From contig JAPFFF010000006.1 in NCBI GenBank assembly GCA_039105265.1, forward strand, positions 4,712,001 to 4,776,000: a stretch of DNA of 64,000 nt, in the 5' to 3' direction. This stretch comes from Tritrichomonas musculus. Taxonomy: Eukaryota > Parabasalia > Tritrichomonadida > Tritrichomonadidae. A program made the translations under genes and the position numbers. The notes under the pieces were generated by a model. That model was not told the origin of the DNA. It saw only the letters and a program-made list of their open reading frames with translations, and did no database searches. Below, one piece after another: positions 1 through 9,572 of this stretch. Numbering within the stretch: position 1 is the first letter of the stretch; each line of letters opens with the position of its first letter.

Positions 1-13
1 TTTTTCATTTATT

Positions 14-1816
14 ATGGAAGAATTTAAAGACAAAGATGCTCCTCTCCCTGTTGGAACTAAAACACGAATAAAACTCACACACTCAGGACATACAATAACA
101 CAAATAGAAAAGTCGTTTTCTACTATACTCCTCGACTTCAGAATAAAATTATCAGACCCTATAGATGTTTCCGCAGATAAAAACAGACTTATGAAAATCT
201 TTGTTGGTTTCAAAAATGCTGTAGAATTCTATGAGGACTGTAGATTCTGGATAAATGGTACTCTCCTCACTGCCTACAGACAAGATGATCTCCAACGAGA
301 GTCTTTCGCGTATAACAGTATCAAACCTAGAGATGCAAAAGCTTCTAGTAAATTCAGTCATAGTATCTGGGAAAACGTTGCACAATACTCACCATCTGTC
401 TGTGGAACTTACATTGACTTGGTAGACATAGCTGATGGACAGCCACATACTTTCACTATTGAGCTTACAATTCCATTTACAGATCAACTTGTACTTCAAG
501 CATGGCAACTCTACCCAAATGCTATCTGTGGTGAAATAGAAGAGGAAGTCAAAACTAGCCTCCGCGCTATGGTCTGGTGTCAAATAAATCCAAATATTGT
601 AAAAGAAACATTGCAGTTCTTGGAGGATAAAGAAATTACAGAACAAATTCCGGCAGTCGTACCTATCTCACGTAAGTTCACACAAGTAGGAAGACCATCA
701 AATATCGTCGTTCATTATTCAGAAAAGCCAGCCTCTACACAAACTCTCCACATACAATACCAAAGATTACACGCAAGAAAAGCTTACACAGATACAGAAC
801 CAGCAAGTAGGGCAGACACACATAATGATGAAGCAGAACCTTTGACGATAGACTTTCATTATACAGAAGCTGACTACACTAAATATGGAGTCAAAAAGGA
901 GGACATAAATAAAGCTACTTTTGCGACTATGATAGCTGCTGCCAATCCTGATTATGTTCTCAGTGCTGGAGATGATGTAAAAATCATAAGTGAAAAAATA
1001 GAAGGAGCTTTAATTACTGATGTTAAAGATAGCGACAACAATATCAACCTCAGCGTAGGTAAAGTAACTCTAGATGTCCTTAGTGGCACAATACAATTGG
1101 GACGCAGCAACTTGGCAGGATTTGGACTAAAACAAGAAACATACCAAGGTTTAGTTCGAGAATTACAAACACCATTGCTAGTACCTGCACAAGAATTAAC
1201 ACGAGAAATCTTTGAGGGAAGTGCAAAGGTAAACGGACTTGAAATCTCTAAGTCTGTACCTCTTCGTAACGCTACTAATATTACGATGATGTTTCCAAAA
1301 TCGCCGGCAGATATCACCTGCTTTGATAATATTATGTACAGAAATGTTCAACTTGTAGTTAACAAAAGAACATACCCAGATACTGAATTCAGTGATACTT
1401 GTGCAGCAAGGTTCTATCAACATCAACTTATAGCAAATGAACTTGATGGAACTTTAGAAGCAACACAGGAATTTGAGGATTCTTTCACGCAGCCACTTAA
1501 TGATCCTGCTACGGGGAAAAGATACACAAATTGTAGAAGTGATGGTACTTCTTTCGGTATCAACTTCCAAATGGAGAGAAGTAATGCTGGCTATGTCTTT
1601 GACGGTATCGACACTGGTACAGCATCTATTACAGTCACATTTAGAGGACAACCTATGTACCAAGGAGAGAACGACACTTACTTTATACCAGACCCAGAAT
1701 ACCCAGACCAACACCCACCTGCACCAGAAGCTTGGATTTGCAGCGATACATACTGGACCTGGAGCACAAATGGTGTAGAGTATTATGCTGTAGGTGTCCC
1801 TGCTGGATATGAGTAA
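14..1816 (+). CDS. Maverick/Polinton major capsid-like protein
   Basis: A 600-residue acidic protein without membrane segments, low-complexity tracts or recognisable catalytic motifs. It is rich in beta-type sequence, with many T/V/I alternations. Its size and its place beside a small accessory gene fit the double-jelly-roll capsid protein carried by trichomonad Mavericks. The initiator-like TCATTTATT ends directly before the ATG at 14, supporting this start. Base composition differs strongly from the host genes further right, as expected of a mobile element. An alternative is another structural protein of the same element, such as a penton. A structure prediction showing two stacked jelly rolls would settle the identity. 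Confidence 0.5.
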   Translation: MEEFKDKDAPLPVGTKTRIKLTHSGHTITQIEKSFSTILLDFRIKLSDPIDVSADKNRLMKIFVGFKNAVEFYEDCRFWINGTLLTAYRQDDLQRESFAYNSIKPRDAKASSKFSHSIWENVAQYSPSVCGTYIDLVDIADGQPHTFTIELTIPFTDQLVLQAWQLYPNAICGEIEEEVKTSLRAMVWCQINPNIVKETLQFLEDKEITEQIPAVVPISRKFTQVGRPSNIVVHYSEKPASTQTLHIQYQRLHARKAYTDTEPASRADTHNDEAEPLTIDFHYTEADYTKYGVKKEDINKATFATMIAAANPDYVLSAGDDVKIISEKIEGALITDVKDSDNNINLSVGKVTLDVLSGTIQLGRSNLAGFGLKQETYQGLVRELQTPLLVPAQELTREIFEGSAKVNGLEISKSVPLRNATNITMMFPKSPADITCFDNIMYRNVQLVVNKRTYPDTEFSDTCAARFYQHQLIANELDGTLEATQEFEDSFTQPLNDPATGKRYTNCRSDGTSFGINFQMERSNAGYVFDGIDTGTASITVTFRGQPMYQGENDTYFIPDPEYPDQHPPAPEAWICSDTYWTWSTNGVEYYAVGVPAGYE

Positions 1817-1900
1817 ATTATGGGCGCTCTTGAATTGTGATTTTGAGGATTTTTATTTTTGTTTGAACTTTTTTGAATTTTATCACATACACAAAAATAG

Positions 1901-2416
1901 ATGGCAGAGAAAACAATAATTACACCAAAGAACATCGAAAAGTACAAAATTTATTATGGTTATAGATGTTTAACAACAACTGCGATCATGAATGTTCTAA
2001 AGCAGAACTTCCCTGCTCGTTATTTCGAAAAGGGACATTCCACATATGTTTTCATAGATAAGTACCAGACTATGCCAGATAATTTTGCAAAACCTGGCCG
2101 TGATAGCTGTAATGTTTATGTAACTTGTATCTCTCTAGCTTCTGACACTGGCACACACGAAATCATAACAAATTATGAGCTAGAAATGTTGTTTAAATGT
2201 GGAAGATTATTTATTAGAGTAGATAAGAGTGAAAAATGGATGTGGAAATGTGGAATGAAATATGTAGAAATCAGAAATGAAATCACAGATGCTGGAACTT
2301 TTACTTATTATAGTTCGTGGTTATCACATACAGCAATTCCACCAACAGAAAATGAAATACGAAAACAAAAAGAAAAGAGAAGTTTTGATATCGTTATGAA
2401 CAATACTCGACCATGA
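1901..2416 (+). CDS. Small Maverick-associated protein, function unknown
   Basis: A 171-residue protein that starts 84 bases after the capsid-like gene on the same strand. It has a basic C-terminus (RKQKEKR around residue 155), several cysteines and aromatic residues, and no motif I can name. Its GC content matches the upstream gene rather than the host genes, so I infer that it belongs to the same element. It might be a minor structural or DNA-packaging protein, but nothing in the sequence proves that. Confidence 0.45.
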   Translation: MAEKTIITPKNIEKYKIYYGYRCLTTTAIMNVLKQNFPARYFEKGHSTYVFIDKYQTMPDNFAKPGRDSCNVYVTCISLASDTGTHEIITNYELEMLFKCGRLFIRVDKSEKWMWKCGMKYVEIRNEITDAGTFTYYSSWLSHTAIPPTENEIRKQKEKRSFDIVMNNTRP

Positions 2417-3090
2417 AATTAAGAGTTGAGAGTTATTTTTGGATCTCGATGATGTAAATTTCGATTTTGAAAACAAGTCTGAGTGTAATTTTTGAAAAAT
2501 CACGCCTGTTGTAGATATTATTGGAAAACATATATGGAATTGTACCGAAAGTTTGACAGTTGTACTTTCACTAGGCGCGGGATGCAAAAAGGGGGGTTTT
2601 GGGACTTAGTCCTAAAATCACCCTTTTCATCATACTACTCTAAGTTTTTTAATTATTACCTTATTCACAAAAAAATTGAGAGTTTTTAATTCAAATTTTC
2701 TATGAGTCTTCAGAAAGTAGGACGATAAGTAGGGACAAATTATTTTTTTTAAAATACCATATCTTTCAATTTTGAGAAGATGAAAATAAAAAAAAAAGAA
2801 TATAAAAAAGTTTTTTATTCAGGAAAAATACCTTTTAAATAGCTTTGGGAGCCTTTGAGGGCTAAGCCCAATTGGTTAAGGTAATAGCGGGAGCCTCGAC
2901 CTGAAATGAATGAAGGTATTCATGCCTTAATAACTTAAAAAAAAATATTTAGCTTTATTCAAATTTGAGAGGACGATAAGAAGGGACAAATTAAAAAACT
3001 TAGTTTAAGCAAAAATTTGGATAATTCAAAAAGTGAAAATATAATGATTCAATTTTGAGAAATATATAATTACCATTTGTTGAAGAACTT
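2417..3090. other. Non-coding stretch with two 24-bp direct repeats
   Basis: No gene is visible. An imperfect hairpin lies at about 2585-2632, with arms containing AAAAGGG and GTCC. A direct repeat with core AGGACGATAAG and GGGACAAATTA occurs at about 2718-2742 and 2971-2994, about 250 bp apart. Between the copies, at 2845-2925, is a slightly GC-richer patch (around GGCTAAGCCCAATTGG) with a weak resemblance to a tRNA D-arm. I do not call it a tRNA because no B box or cloverleaf is convincing. Confidence 0.4.
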
Positions 3091-3285
3091 TAGAATCCCC
3101 TCAATTTAACCATAGAATCTTATGAATCTTTTTGAATGAATTTTCTCAAAATTATGAAATATTTTCTAATGTTTAAACTTTTTGAAAAAAACATTCTATA
3201 GTAAAAATGTAAAAATTGTGATATTTTATTCAAAAATTGAGATAAATTAATATAAAAAGAGAACGTTTATCATAGTTGGTCGATT

Positions 3286-4896
3286 ATGATTGCATCCCAA
3301 AAGCCAATTATTCAATGGACTAATGAAGAACAATCGATTTTAAGCGATATTCAAATGTCAATATTCCAAATGAAAGTATCAGGAGAAACAGTCAGATCAA
3401 TTACTCAAAAATATAATTTATGTATATCAAATGTCTATGTTTCAATTTTATCAACAATTCGAGGCGACCGTTGGACACCTGGAGAATCCAAGGGAGGATG
3501 TCCAAGTTACCTTGGAGATGTTGAAAAGAGTATATTAAAACAAGAAATTATTAATAGAGCTATAGATATGAACTGCGCAAAAACTATAGAAGTTATACAA
3601 ACAGCAATCGAACTAAGAGAGAAAAGATACAACCGAGCAAAATTTTTAATTAAATGTTTAGAAAATTCAGATTTTAAGCCAAAATCATACGAAGAATTAT
3701 TAAAACAATTATTTCCTTATGCGCCATCAAGCTCCTGGATTACAAATTTTTCAAAATCTAACAATTTAATAATTAAAAATCCGATTACCATCGAAGAAGC
3801 AAGAAGAAAAAATTGCAACTTTAATAATGTTAATGATTTTTATGCAAAAAATTATGAAATTTTATCAAATACTCATCCGTGATTAATTTGGAATGCTGAT
3901 GAAAGTTCGCATTCTAGTACGAGACAATTTAAAGTGTTAACTGGAAATGACCTGAATTCATTTTCATCAGAAGGAAGATGCTCTATTCCACACATTACTA
4001 CAATGTTTTGTTATAACGCGCAAGGCGACAGAATGAAACCATTTGTCATTATACCGAAAATAGATTTATTACCGTTTCCATTTTTAAGCGACTTTAACGC
4101 TTATTTTGCTACTCAAAGTAACGGATGGATGACCAAGACTTTGTTCAGCGTTTGGGCCATCCATTTCGTAAGTGAGTTAAATTTAATAAGGTTGACATTG
4201 CCACCAGAAATAAGAAACAAAAAAGCTGTTTTAATACTTGACAACCACTCTTCGAGAGTTAATTCTTTTGCTATAGAATTTTTAAACAAGCATAATATTA
4301 AGGTCATTACTTTGCCTGCACATTGCAGTCACGTCCTGCAGCCTTTTGATGTCGGATGTGCAGCTTGTTTAAAAGCAAAAATCACGAAAGCTAAACTACT
4401 CAATGATGAACAAAAAATTGTTAGGCATTTTGTTTTTCTTTCTACAAAAATTGCAAGAGCGAGATATGGAATTGTATCTGCAATCATAAATGCATGGTTT
4501 GAAATACCTTTAAGCACATTACAAAACTCCTGGGAAAAAGCTGGCATTTTCCCATTCAATCCTCAAAAGGGATTAACAAATCCATTGACAAACAAAACTG
4601 TTATTCCGGTTCAAACAAATAATCGATTTTCAATTGCAAATTCAACTTTAACAGATGATGAAATGCGTTTGAAATTGGCAAATAAATGTTATGATAACGA
4701 AATTACAAATGTAGATGAAATTCCTAAACCAAATTATGATAATTTTAAGCTTGATTTCAAAATAAATGTTACTCAAACACAAGGCGTTTTATTATCAGTA
4801 TTTCCAAATATCATAGATGAAGTTCAGCCTAACAATTTCCAAATTGTATTTGAAGAAAGCATTTCACTGCAGCAATTTAATGTAAATCAACAATAA
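3286..4896 (+). pseudogene. Pogo-like DDE transposase, one in-frame stop
   Basis: The frame runs from the ATG at 3286 to the TAA at 4896, about 536 codons, with one TGA at 3880-3882. The N-terminal part (about 198 codons) has helix-turn-helix-like segments of the kind that bind transposon ends. The C-terminal part carries the DDE_1 catalytic core: NADES just after the stop (first Asp), LILDNHSSR (second Asp) and LQPFDVG (third Asp), with 35 residues between the last two. This DD35D arrangement and the DNH-SR and H-LQP-D signatures identify the pogo/Tigger group. The enzyme would cut and rejoin transposon ends in the nucleus. The single stop could be a genuine lesion or a sequencing error; all three catalytic residues remain. 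Confidence 0.8.
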
Positions 4897-4955
4897 AAAT
4901 CATATTGATTAATTTTATTTCATTTTTATCTCACAAGTTATTATTAAAATACATA

Positions 4956-5345
4956 TTGACAAAAGCAGATAAACAAATAAAATCAACCAGACTAAAAACA
5001 AGCAAACAAAATCAACCGGACAAAAGTTGATAAACAAATATAATCAACCGGAATAATAATTAAACAAAAAGAATCAACCGGACAAAAGTTGTTAAACAAA
5101 GAGAATCAACCGGACTAATAATTAAGCTAATATAATCAACCGGACTAATAATTAAGCAAATAAAATCAACCGGACTAATAATTAAACAAAAAGAATCAAC
5201 CGGACAAAAGTTGATAAACAAATATAATCAACCGGAATAATAATTAAACAAAAAGAATCAACCGGACAAAAGTTGTTAAGCAAATAAAATCAGCCAGACT
5301 AATAATTAAACAAAAAGAATCAACCGGACTAAAAACAGGCAAAGT
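4956..5345 (+). repeat. Minisatellite, about 12 copies of a 30-32 bp unit
   Basis: Copies start at about 4981, 5010, 5042, 5072, 5104, 5134, 5164, 5194, 5226, 5256, 5288 and 5318. Each begins AATCAACCGG and continues with ACTAATAATTAA or ACAAAAGTTG. Two variants alternate, so short dimers and a larger block are repeated, which points to unequal exchange. The array lies between the transposase stop codon and the right inverted end, so it belongs to the pogo-like element. Confidence 0.85.
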
Positions 5346-5787
5346 TAACGAAACTAAAAATGAAATAAAGATTAATCAATTTATGATACTAATAAAGAAA
5401 ACCTTATTTTTTATTTTTACATATTATTTTATGTTAATAAGTTAGATAAAACTATTTTTTTATTTTAGTTTTAATGATTTTAGTATAGATATATTCAAAA
5501 TTATATTTCAACGATAAGAACTAAAAATTGAATGTAATATATTCAATATTATTTGAATAAACTAATTTAATTTTTTCTATACTTTTTAAAGAAAAAATAA
5601 TTGAGAGGATTCTATAGTTAATTGAGAGGATTCCATAGTTTTTCAAAAGATGGTTATTTTTGATGAAATTCAGAATATTTTACAGTAAAGAAAAACGTCT
5701 TGGACCGTTTTGAATAATTTTGGACTGATTGTTTACGATTGAATTGATGCATTTAAAATTGAGTTACATTTATTTAATTCTTTGGTA

Positions 5788-5797
5788 TTGGAAAATG
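5788..5797 (+). repeat. Left target-site duplication of the foldback element (TTGGAAAATG)
   Basis: TTGGAAAATG directly precedes the left terminus of the foldback element. The same ten bases directly follow its right terminus at 14445-14454. A perfect 10-bp duplication marks transposition, with a length typical of Mutator-like/foldback elements. Confidence 0.85.
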
Positions 5798-6810
5798 GGG
5801 ACTATATCAAAATTTCCACTTTTTCTCTGGCCAGTATCAAAATTTTCAATTAAAAAAAAAAATAAGTATCATTTTTTAATAGAAAAAAAAATTCTAGTAT
5901 CATATTTTAATAGAAAAACATTTCATGAGTATCATTTTTTTTTATCAATTTTTTTATCTTTTGCAACAAGTACACAGGAAAAATTTAAAAAAAATATATC
6001 TCGAATCAGCTACAGGAGAACGTTCAAATGATAGTATTTTTATGCAAAAGTAAACTACTCGCTCGACATATTAAAATTTATTTCACCAAGAATCATTCGA
6101 AAAAAAGTATTTAACGCTGGTTTATTGTAGAAAAACAAGTTTAACATAATTTTTCTCAGCAACATGAGCTAAAAACCAGTTTTTCAAATCGATGTCTAAT
6201 TACGAATAATCAATTTTTTTACAGGTCTACTTATGTACCAAGTTTTACTGCTTCAATTAATATTCTTTATCATTTTTTACATATATTCATGACTACAAAT
6301 ACTATGTAATTCGCTTTCTATTTTTGAAAATTCTCATGAATATTCAAAAAATTATTCAAAAAACAGAGACAAAAATATGTTATATCTACACTATATATAG
6401 TATAACTTTAAAATATAGTAGTATTGTTTCTTTATTTTCTTTTTTATGTCTAAAAACTTAATAATTTTGCAAAATTGTAAACGAATAATAAACGTTCTTC
6501 TTTTTCATTTATTTTTCTTTTCATCAAATTATAAATTTTTTGAGCTTTTTTCTAATGAAAAATTTAACATTTTAAAAATATTTAGAAATAAATTATTGTA
6601 ATTTAATGAAAATGATTAAATATTATAATCTAATGAAAATTATCCAATTAATATGATTGAATGAACTTGATTGTTTATAATAATTCGATATTTATAAAAA
6701 ATGCAATTGTTTGAATGTGATTATTTAGAAGATTTAATTTGATTAGAAGAATGTGATTGATTAAAAAATTTATTTGAATCAATTATATTCAATTATCCCT
6801 AGGTAATCAC
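5798..6810 (+). repeat. Left inverted arm of the foldback element
   Basis: About 1 kb of AT-rich sequence matching the right arm in inverted orientation. Near the outer end a GTATCAT motif followed by AATAGAAAAA occurs several times between 5830 and 5945. Such subterminal repeats are typical transposase-binding regions, though binding here is only inferred. The arm contains short open frames, but they lie in T-rich sequence and are not genes. Confidence 0.85.
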
Positions 6811-7372
6811 TTTCATTCTTTCATTCGCTTTAATTCAATCACTTTTACTCATTCAATCATTTCATTCATTCAATTACTTTTACTCATTCAATCATTTCAT
6901 TCATTCAATCACTTTCATTCATTCAATTACTTTTACTCATTCAATTACTTTTACTCATTCAATCATTTCATTCATTCAATTGCTTTCATTCATTCAATCA
7001 CTTTTACTCTTTCAATCATTTCATTCATTCAATTGCTTTCATTCATTCAATTACTTTTACTCATTCAATCATTTCATTCATTCAATTGCTTTAATTCATT
7101 CAATTACTTTTACTCATTCAATCATTTCATTCATTCAATTGCTTTCATTCATTCAATTACTTTTACTCATTCAATCATTTCATTCATTCAATTGCTTTCA
7201 TTCATTCAATCACTTTCATTCATTCAATCATTTCATTCATTCAATTGCTTTCATTCATTCAATTACTTTTACTCATTCAATCATTTCATTCATTCAATCA
7301 TTTCATTCATTCAATTACTTTCATTCATTCAATCATTTCATTCATCAAATACTTTCATTCATTCAATTAGAA
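6811..7372 (+). repeat. Left satellite array, about 31 copies of a 17/18-bp unit
   Basis: Tandem units based on ATTCAATCATTTCATTC (17 bp) and 18-bp variants such as ATTCAATTGCTTTCATTC and ATTCAATTACTTTTACTC. It is the inverse of the larger array at 9573-13432. Open frames of up to 131 codons exist only because this strand of the repeat has no stop in any frame; they are not genes. Confidence 0.9.
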
Positions 7373-7638
7373 TAGATATTAATGATATCATCCTTTAGAA
7401 ACATTAAAATTTTCTCTATTTTTCAGAAGAAATAGGATACCCGCTGATGAATATTAACAATATTTGCAATCATATTCAGAATGATTCTTAGTTTTTGCTT
7501 ATCATTATTATAATTTTGATCATCAAATAAATTGATTAAAATTTGAAAGTATTCTTCTGTATTTTTATCTTCATTTATAAAGGAGAGAATATTGGCTTGA
7601 ACCATTCTCATTTTCTGTATATATTTCTTACAATCCAT
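7372..7638 (-). pseudogene. Captured 5' fragment of a DUF3447-type ankyrin gene
   Basis: From the ATG at 7638 the minus strand encodes 71 codons starting MDCKKYIQKMRMVQANILSF. This N-terminal region is typical of trichomonad DUF3447 ankyrin proteins, the same module that opens the genes at 27130-28914 and 33748-35628. One frameshift follows NIHQR. The expected continuation (EKIEKILMFLKDDIINIYSN) is visible in the next frame and stops exactly where the satellite array begins at about 7372. I infer that the loop carries a host gene fragment that the array truncates. No ankyrin repeats follow. Confidence 0.65.
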
Positions 7639-8467
7639 TACGTTTTGCTTTATCAAAACTGAGGGTATATACAAAAAGTTTCAAAGCTCAGAATTTTTTT
7701 ATAGCTTTGAAAATTCAATAGTTTATTTTTTATTCTGATATTTTTTTAAATTTCAATTAATATGAGTGACTGGTTTATAAATCAATTTGATGTTACTTTT
7801 AGCTTTGTTAAAATAATTACCAAATACAATGCACATGATTTCTAATTTTTATATGCTCATTATGTAAATCATTTTATATAACCAAAAAATCAGCAAAAAA
7901 CGCCATTGTAAAGATAAATCTAACATCAAAAGACTTGAAAATAATTTAATGTTAAAATATTTAATGATTTTGCTTTCGGAAAAAACATTTCGTCCAATTT
8001 ATGAAGAGATCAAAACAAAAATTTCAAGGTTTGGTGATTTCATCATCTAGAACTACAGGGGTTTATTAATTGTGATTATGAAAAATATGATCCAGAATAT
8101 CAATAATTTTTCCTTTGCTTATAGCAAGTGTTACAGATATATAACGTGCTAGGGCGAATGGAATTCAATTCTATCATTTTCAGCATGAGTAGTAAGATTA
8201 AGGGATGAGACGTATCCTCACTCTGCACGCTTTTAAAACCTTCTAAGACCTCCGAGAACACTTATGGACCTTCCATATATATAGCTTTCCAACGAGTTTC
8301 TAAACGATAGATCGAACTTTAGTGAGTTAATGATATACATGAGATAGTTCCTCAGTAAAGTTCTAGTAACCGATAAAACTACACTGAAATCCTGTTTACG
8401 ATATCTCTATAAATAACCCCAAACACGAATTTAAAAGATTTTTTAATCCAATATTCATAAATAAAAT

Positions 8468-8698
8468 ATGACTACTGAAATGAGTTTCAGAGAAATATCT
8501 TCTACGAATAGTAAGAACAAGAATACAACAGAGCCAAGTCTAGAAGAGTTGTATACTATAGATGATTTACCATTACTGAAAAGAGCGATTACGGAGTTAA
8601 CTGCCAAATGCGACCATAAAACCTTTAATACTCAGTTATGTCTTAATCTTTATGCTAGTAAATTCAATGCTAGATCCTTTAATGAATATTTACCCTAA
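8468..8698 (+). CDS. Short hypothetical frame in the foldback loop
   Basis: A 76-codon frame from the ATG at 8468, hydrophilic and rich in Ser/Thr/Asn at the start, followed by a leucine-rich stretch (TIDDLPLLKRAITELTAK). I recognise no family. The surrounding 8150-8950 region has higher GC and fewer homopolymers than the rest of the loop, suggesting a distinct origin. Other frames downstream (to about 8860) encode basic, Tyr- and Lys-rich sequence with stops. It may be a relic of a larger captured or element-encoded gene; present function is doubtful. Confidence 0.35.
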   Translation: MTTEMSFREISSTNSKNKNTTEPSLEELYTIDDLPLLKRAITELTAKCDHKTFNTQLCLNLYASKFNARSFNEYLP

Positions 8699-8963
8699 AA
8701 GAATAAACGATTCACGAAACGCAATGGTAAGCTCTGTAATATATCTTGAACAGTACCACGTAAGAATATCGAACCAGAAAAGAGTGATACATATAAATCT
8801 AGATATTACGATCCAAATACGAAATCATTTAAATATATAGATAAACTTATCGAATAATATACTAGTACTTCAAGAAATTGTGCTAGGTACTAAATCGACA
8901 CGTGAAAAGGTTAGATCTACCTCGATATCTATCCTGTTTAGTAACCTCAACGATAAAATGGTA

Positions 8964-9010
8964 TTTTTGGAATGTACGCCCTTAATAACTTTTTCATGAG
9001 TACATTCCAT
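8964..9010. other. Hairpin with 10-bp perfect arms
   Basis: TGGAATGTAC is followed after about 22 bases by GTACATTCCA. It lies in the foldback loop just before the nested MITE. It could be a transcription terminator-like hairpin or the remains of a small inverted-repeat element. Confidence 0.45.
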
Positions 9011-9071
9011 AAATCCTCTTATTTTAATATATTATTATTACTTTATAAAGCTCGCTGATTTTTAAAATGAG

Positions 9072-9383
9072 TACAGCTGTTTTGGAAATAGATTAGAATT
9101 TTTTGGACACAAAATAGGAACGAACATTTTCTATTCATATTAATCATACTTAAAAACAGTCTTAAGAGATAGATTAAAGAAATTTTATAGTGTTTTAAAA
9201 CACTATAAATTGGTAAAAAATTGTTAAGATTTTATATTTTTCCTCAACAAAAAAATGGAAAATTGAATGGAAAATAATCATTCACTATTTTATTTCGAAG
9301 GAATTTTTAGCGGTCTTATAAACACATTTAAATCACGCTATTTTATTTCCAAAAAATTCTAATCTATTTCCAAAACCGCTGTA
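9072..9383. mobile_element. MITE, about 308 bp, with TA duplication, nested in the foldback loop
   Basis: Inverted ends of about 32 bp: CAGCTGTTTTGGAAATAGAT at 9074, and the same with one change (CAGCGG) read from 9381 on the other strand. TA dinucleotides lie at 9072-9073 and 9382-9383. There is no coding capacity. The centre holds a perfect 26-bp palindrome (half-site TTTATAGTGTTTT, 9184-9209). Size, ends and TA site fit a Tc1/mariner-type MITE. Confidence 0.8.
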
Positions 9384-9572
9384 TTCATCAAAAAATTAAT
9401 ATTAGATTTTGTATGTCTGTGAACTTTAAATATATATATATATAAAAGTATGCTTTATGTATTGTGTTTGGCTCTATGAGATTTAGCATTCGTTGAGATC
9501 AATACATTCTAAAAATGACGGATATGGAGAACCATCTTAAAGCGATTTATTTAATTAAAACGAAAGAAAGAA

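Larger units (their letters stand above)
1..2690 (+). mobile_element. Terminal part of a Maverick/Polinton element (fossil), cut by the window edge
   Basis: Two consecutive plus-strand genes (14-1816 and 1901-2416) are clearly richer in GC and use more varied codons than anything else in the window. The first resembles the Maverick capsid gene of trichomonads. After the second gene the sequence returns to AT-rich non-coding DNA containing a G/C-tract imperfect hairpin at about 2585-2632. No polymerase, integrase, ATPase or protease gene is visible, so those parts would lie to the left of position 1. The right boundary is uncertain; I place it after the hairpin. The visible genes look whole. 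The family call rests on gene order and protein character, not on a database match. Confidence 0.5.
3091..5637 (+). mobile_element. Pogo-like (Tc1/mariner superfamily) DNA transposon, about 2.5 kb
   Basis: A DDE transposase gene lies between imperfect inverted ends of about 28 bp. The left end begins TA-GAATCCCCTCAATTT at 3091. The right end reads, on the minus strand, TATGGAATCCTCTCAATT from 5637. The motif ATAGAATC recurs inside both ends. TA dinucleotides flank both ends, as expected for Tc1/mariner insertion. The element carries one transposase frame interrupted by a single stop and, downstream of it, a 30-bp minisatellite. The ends have drifted from each other, so it is probably an old copy and may be inactive. 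Confidence 0.7.

Noticed and set aside
2845-2925. Possible tRNA or SINE
   Set aside because: Only a D-arm-like patch is seen; no B box or closed cloverleaf.
5729-6031. 100-codon plus-strand frame
   Set aside because: Crosses the foldback terminus and consists mostly of T/A homopolymer coding; not a gene.
6811-7372. CRISPR-like array
   Set aside because: Units are contiguous with no unique spacers, the genome is eukaryotic, and no cas genes are present.
6980-7398. Two overlapping plus-strand frames of the same repeat type
   Set aside because: Same artefact in the left array.
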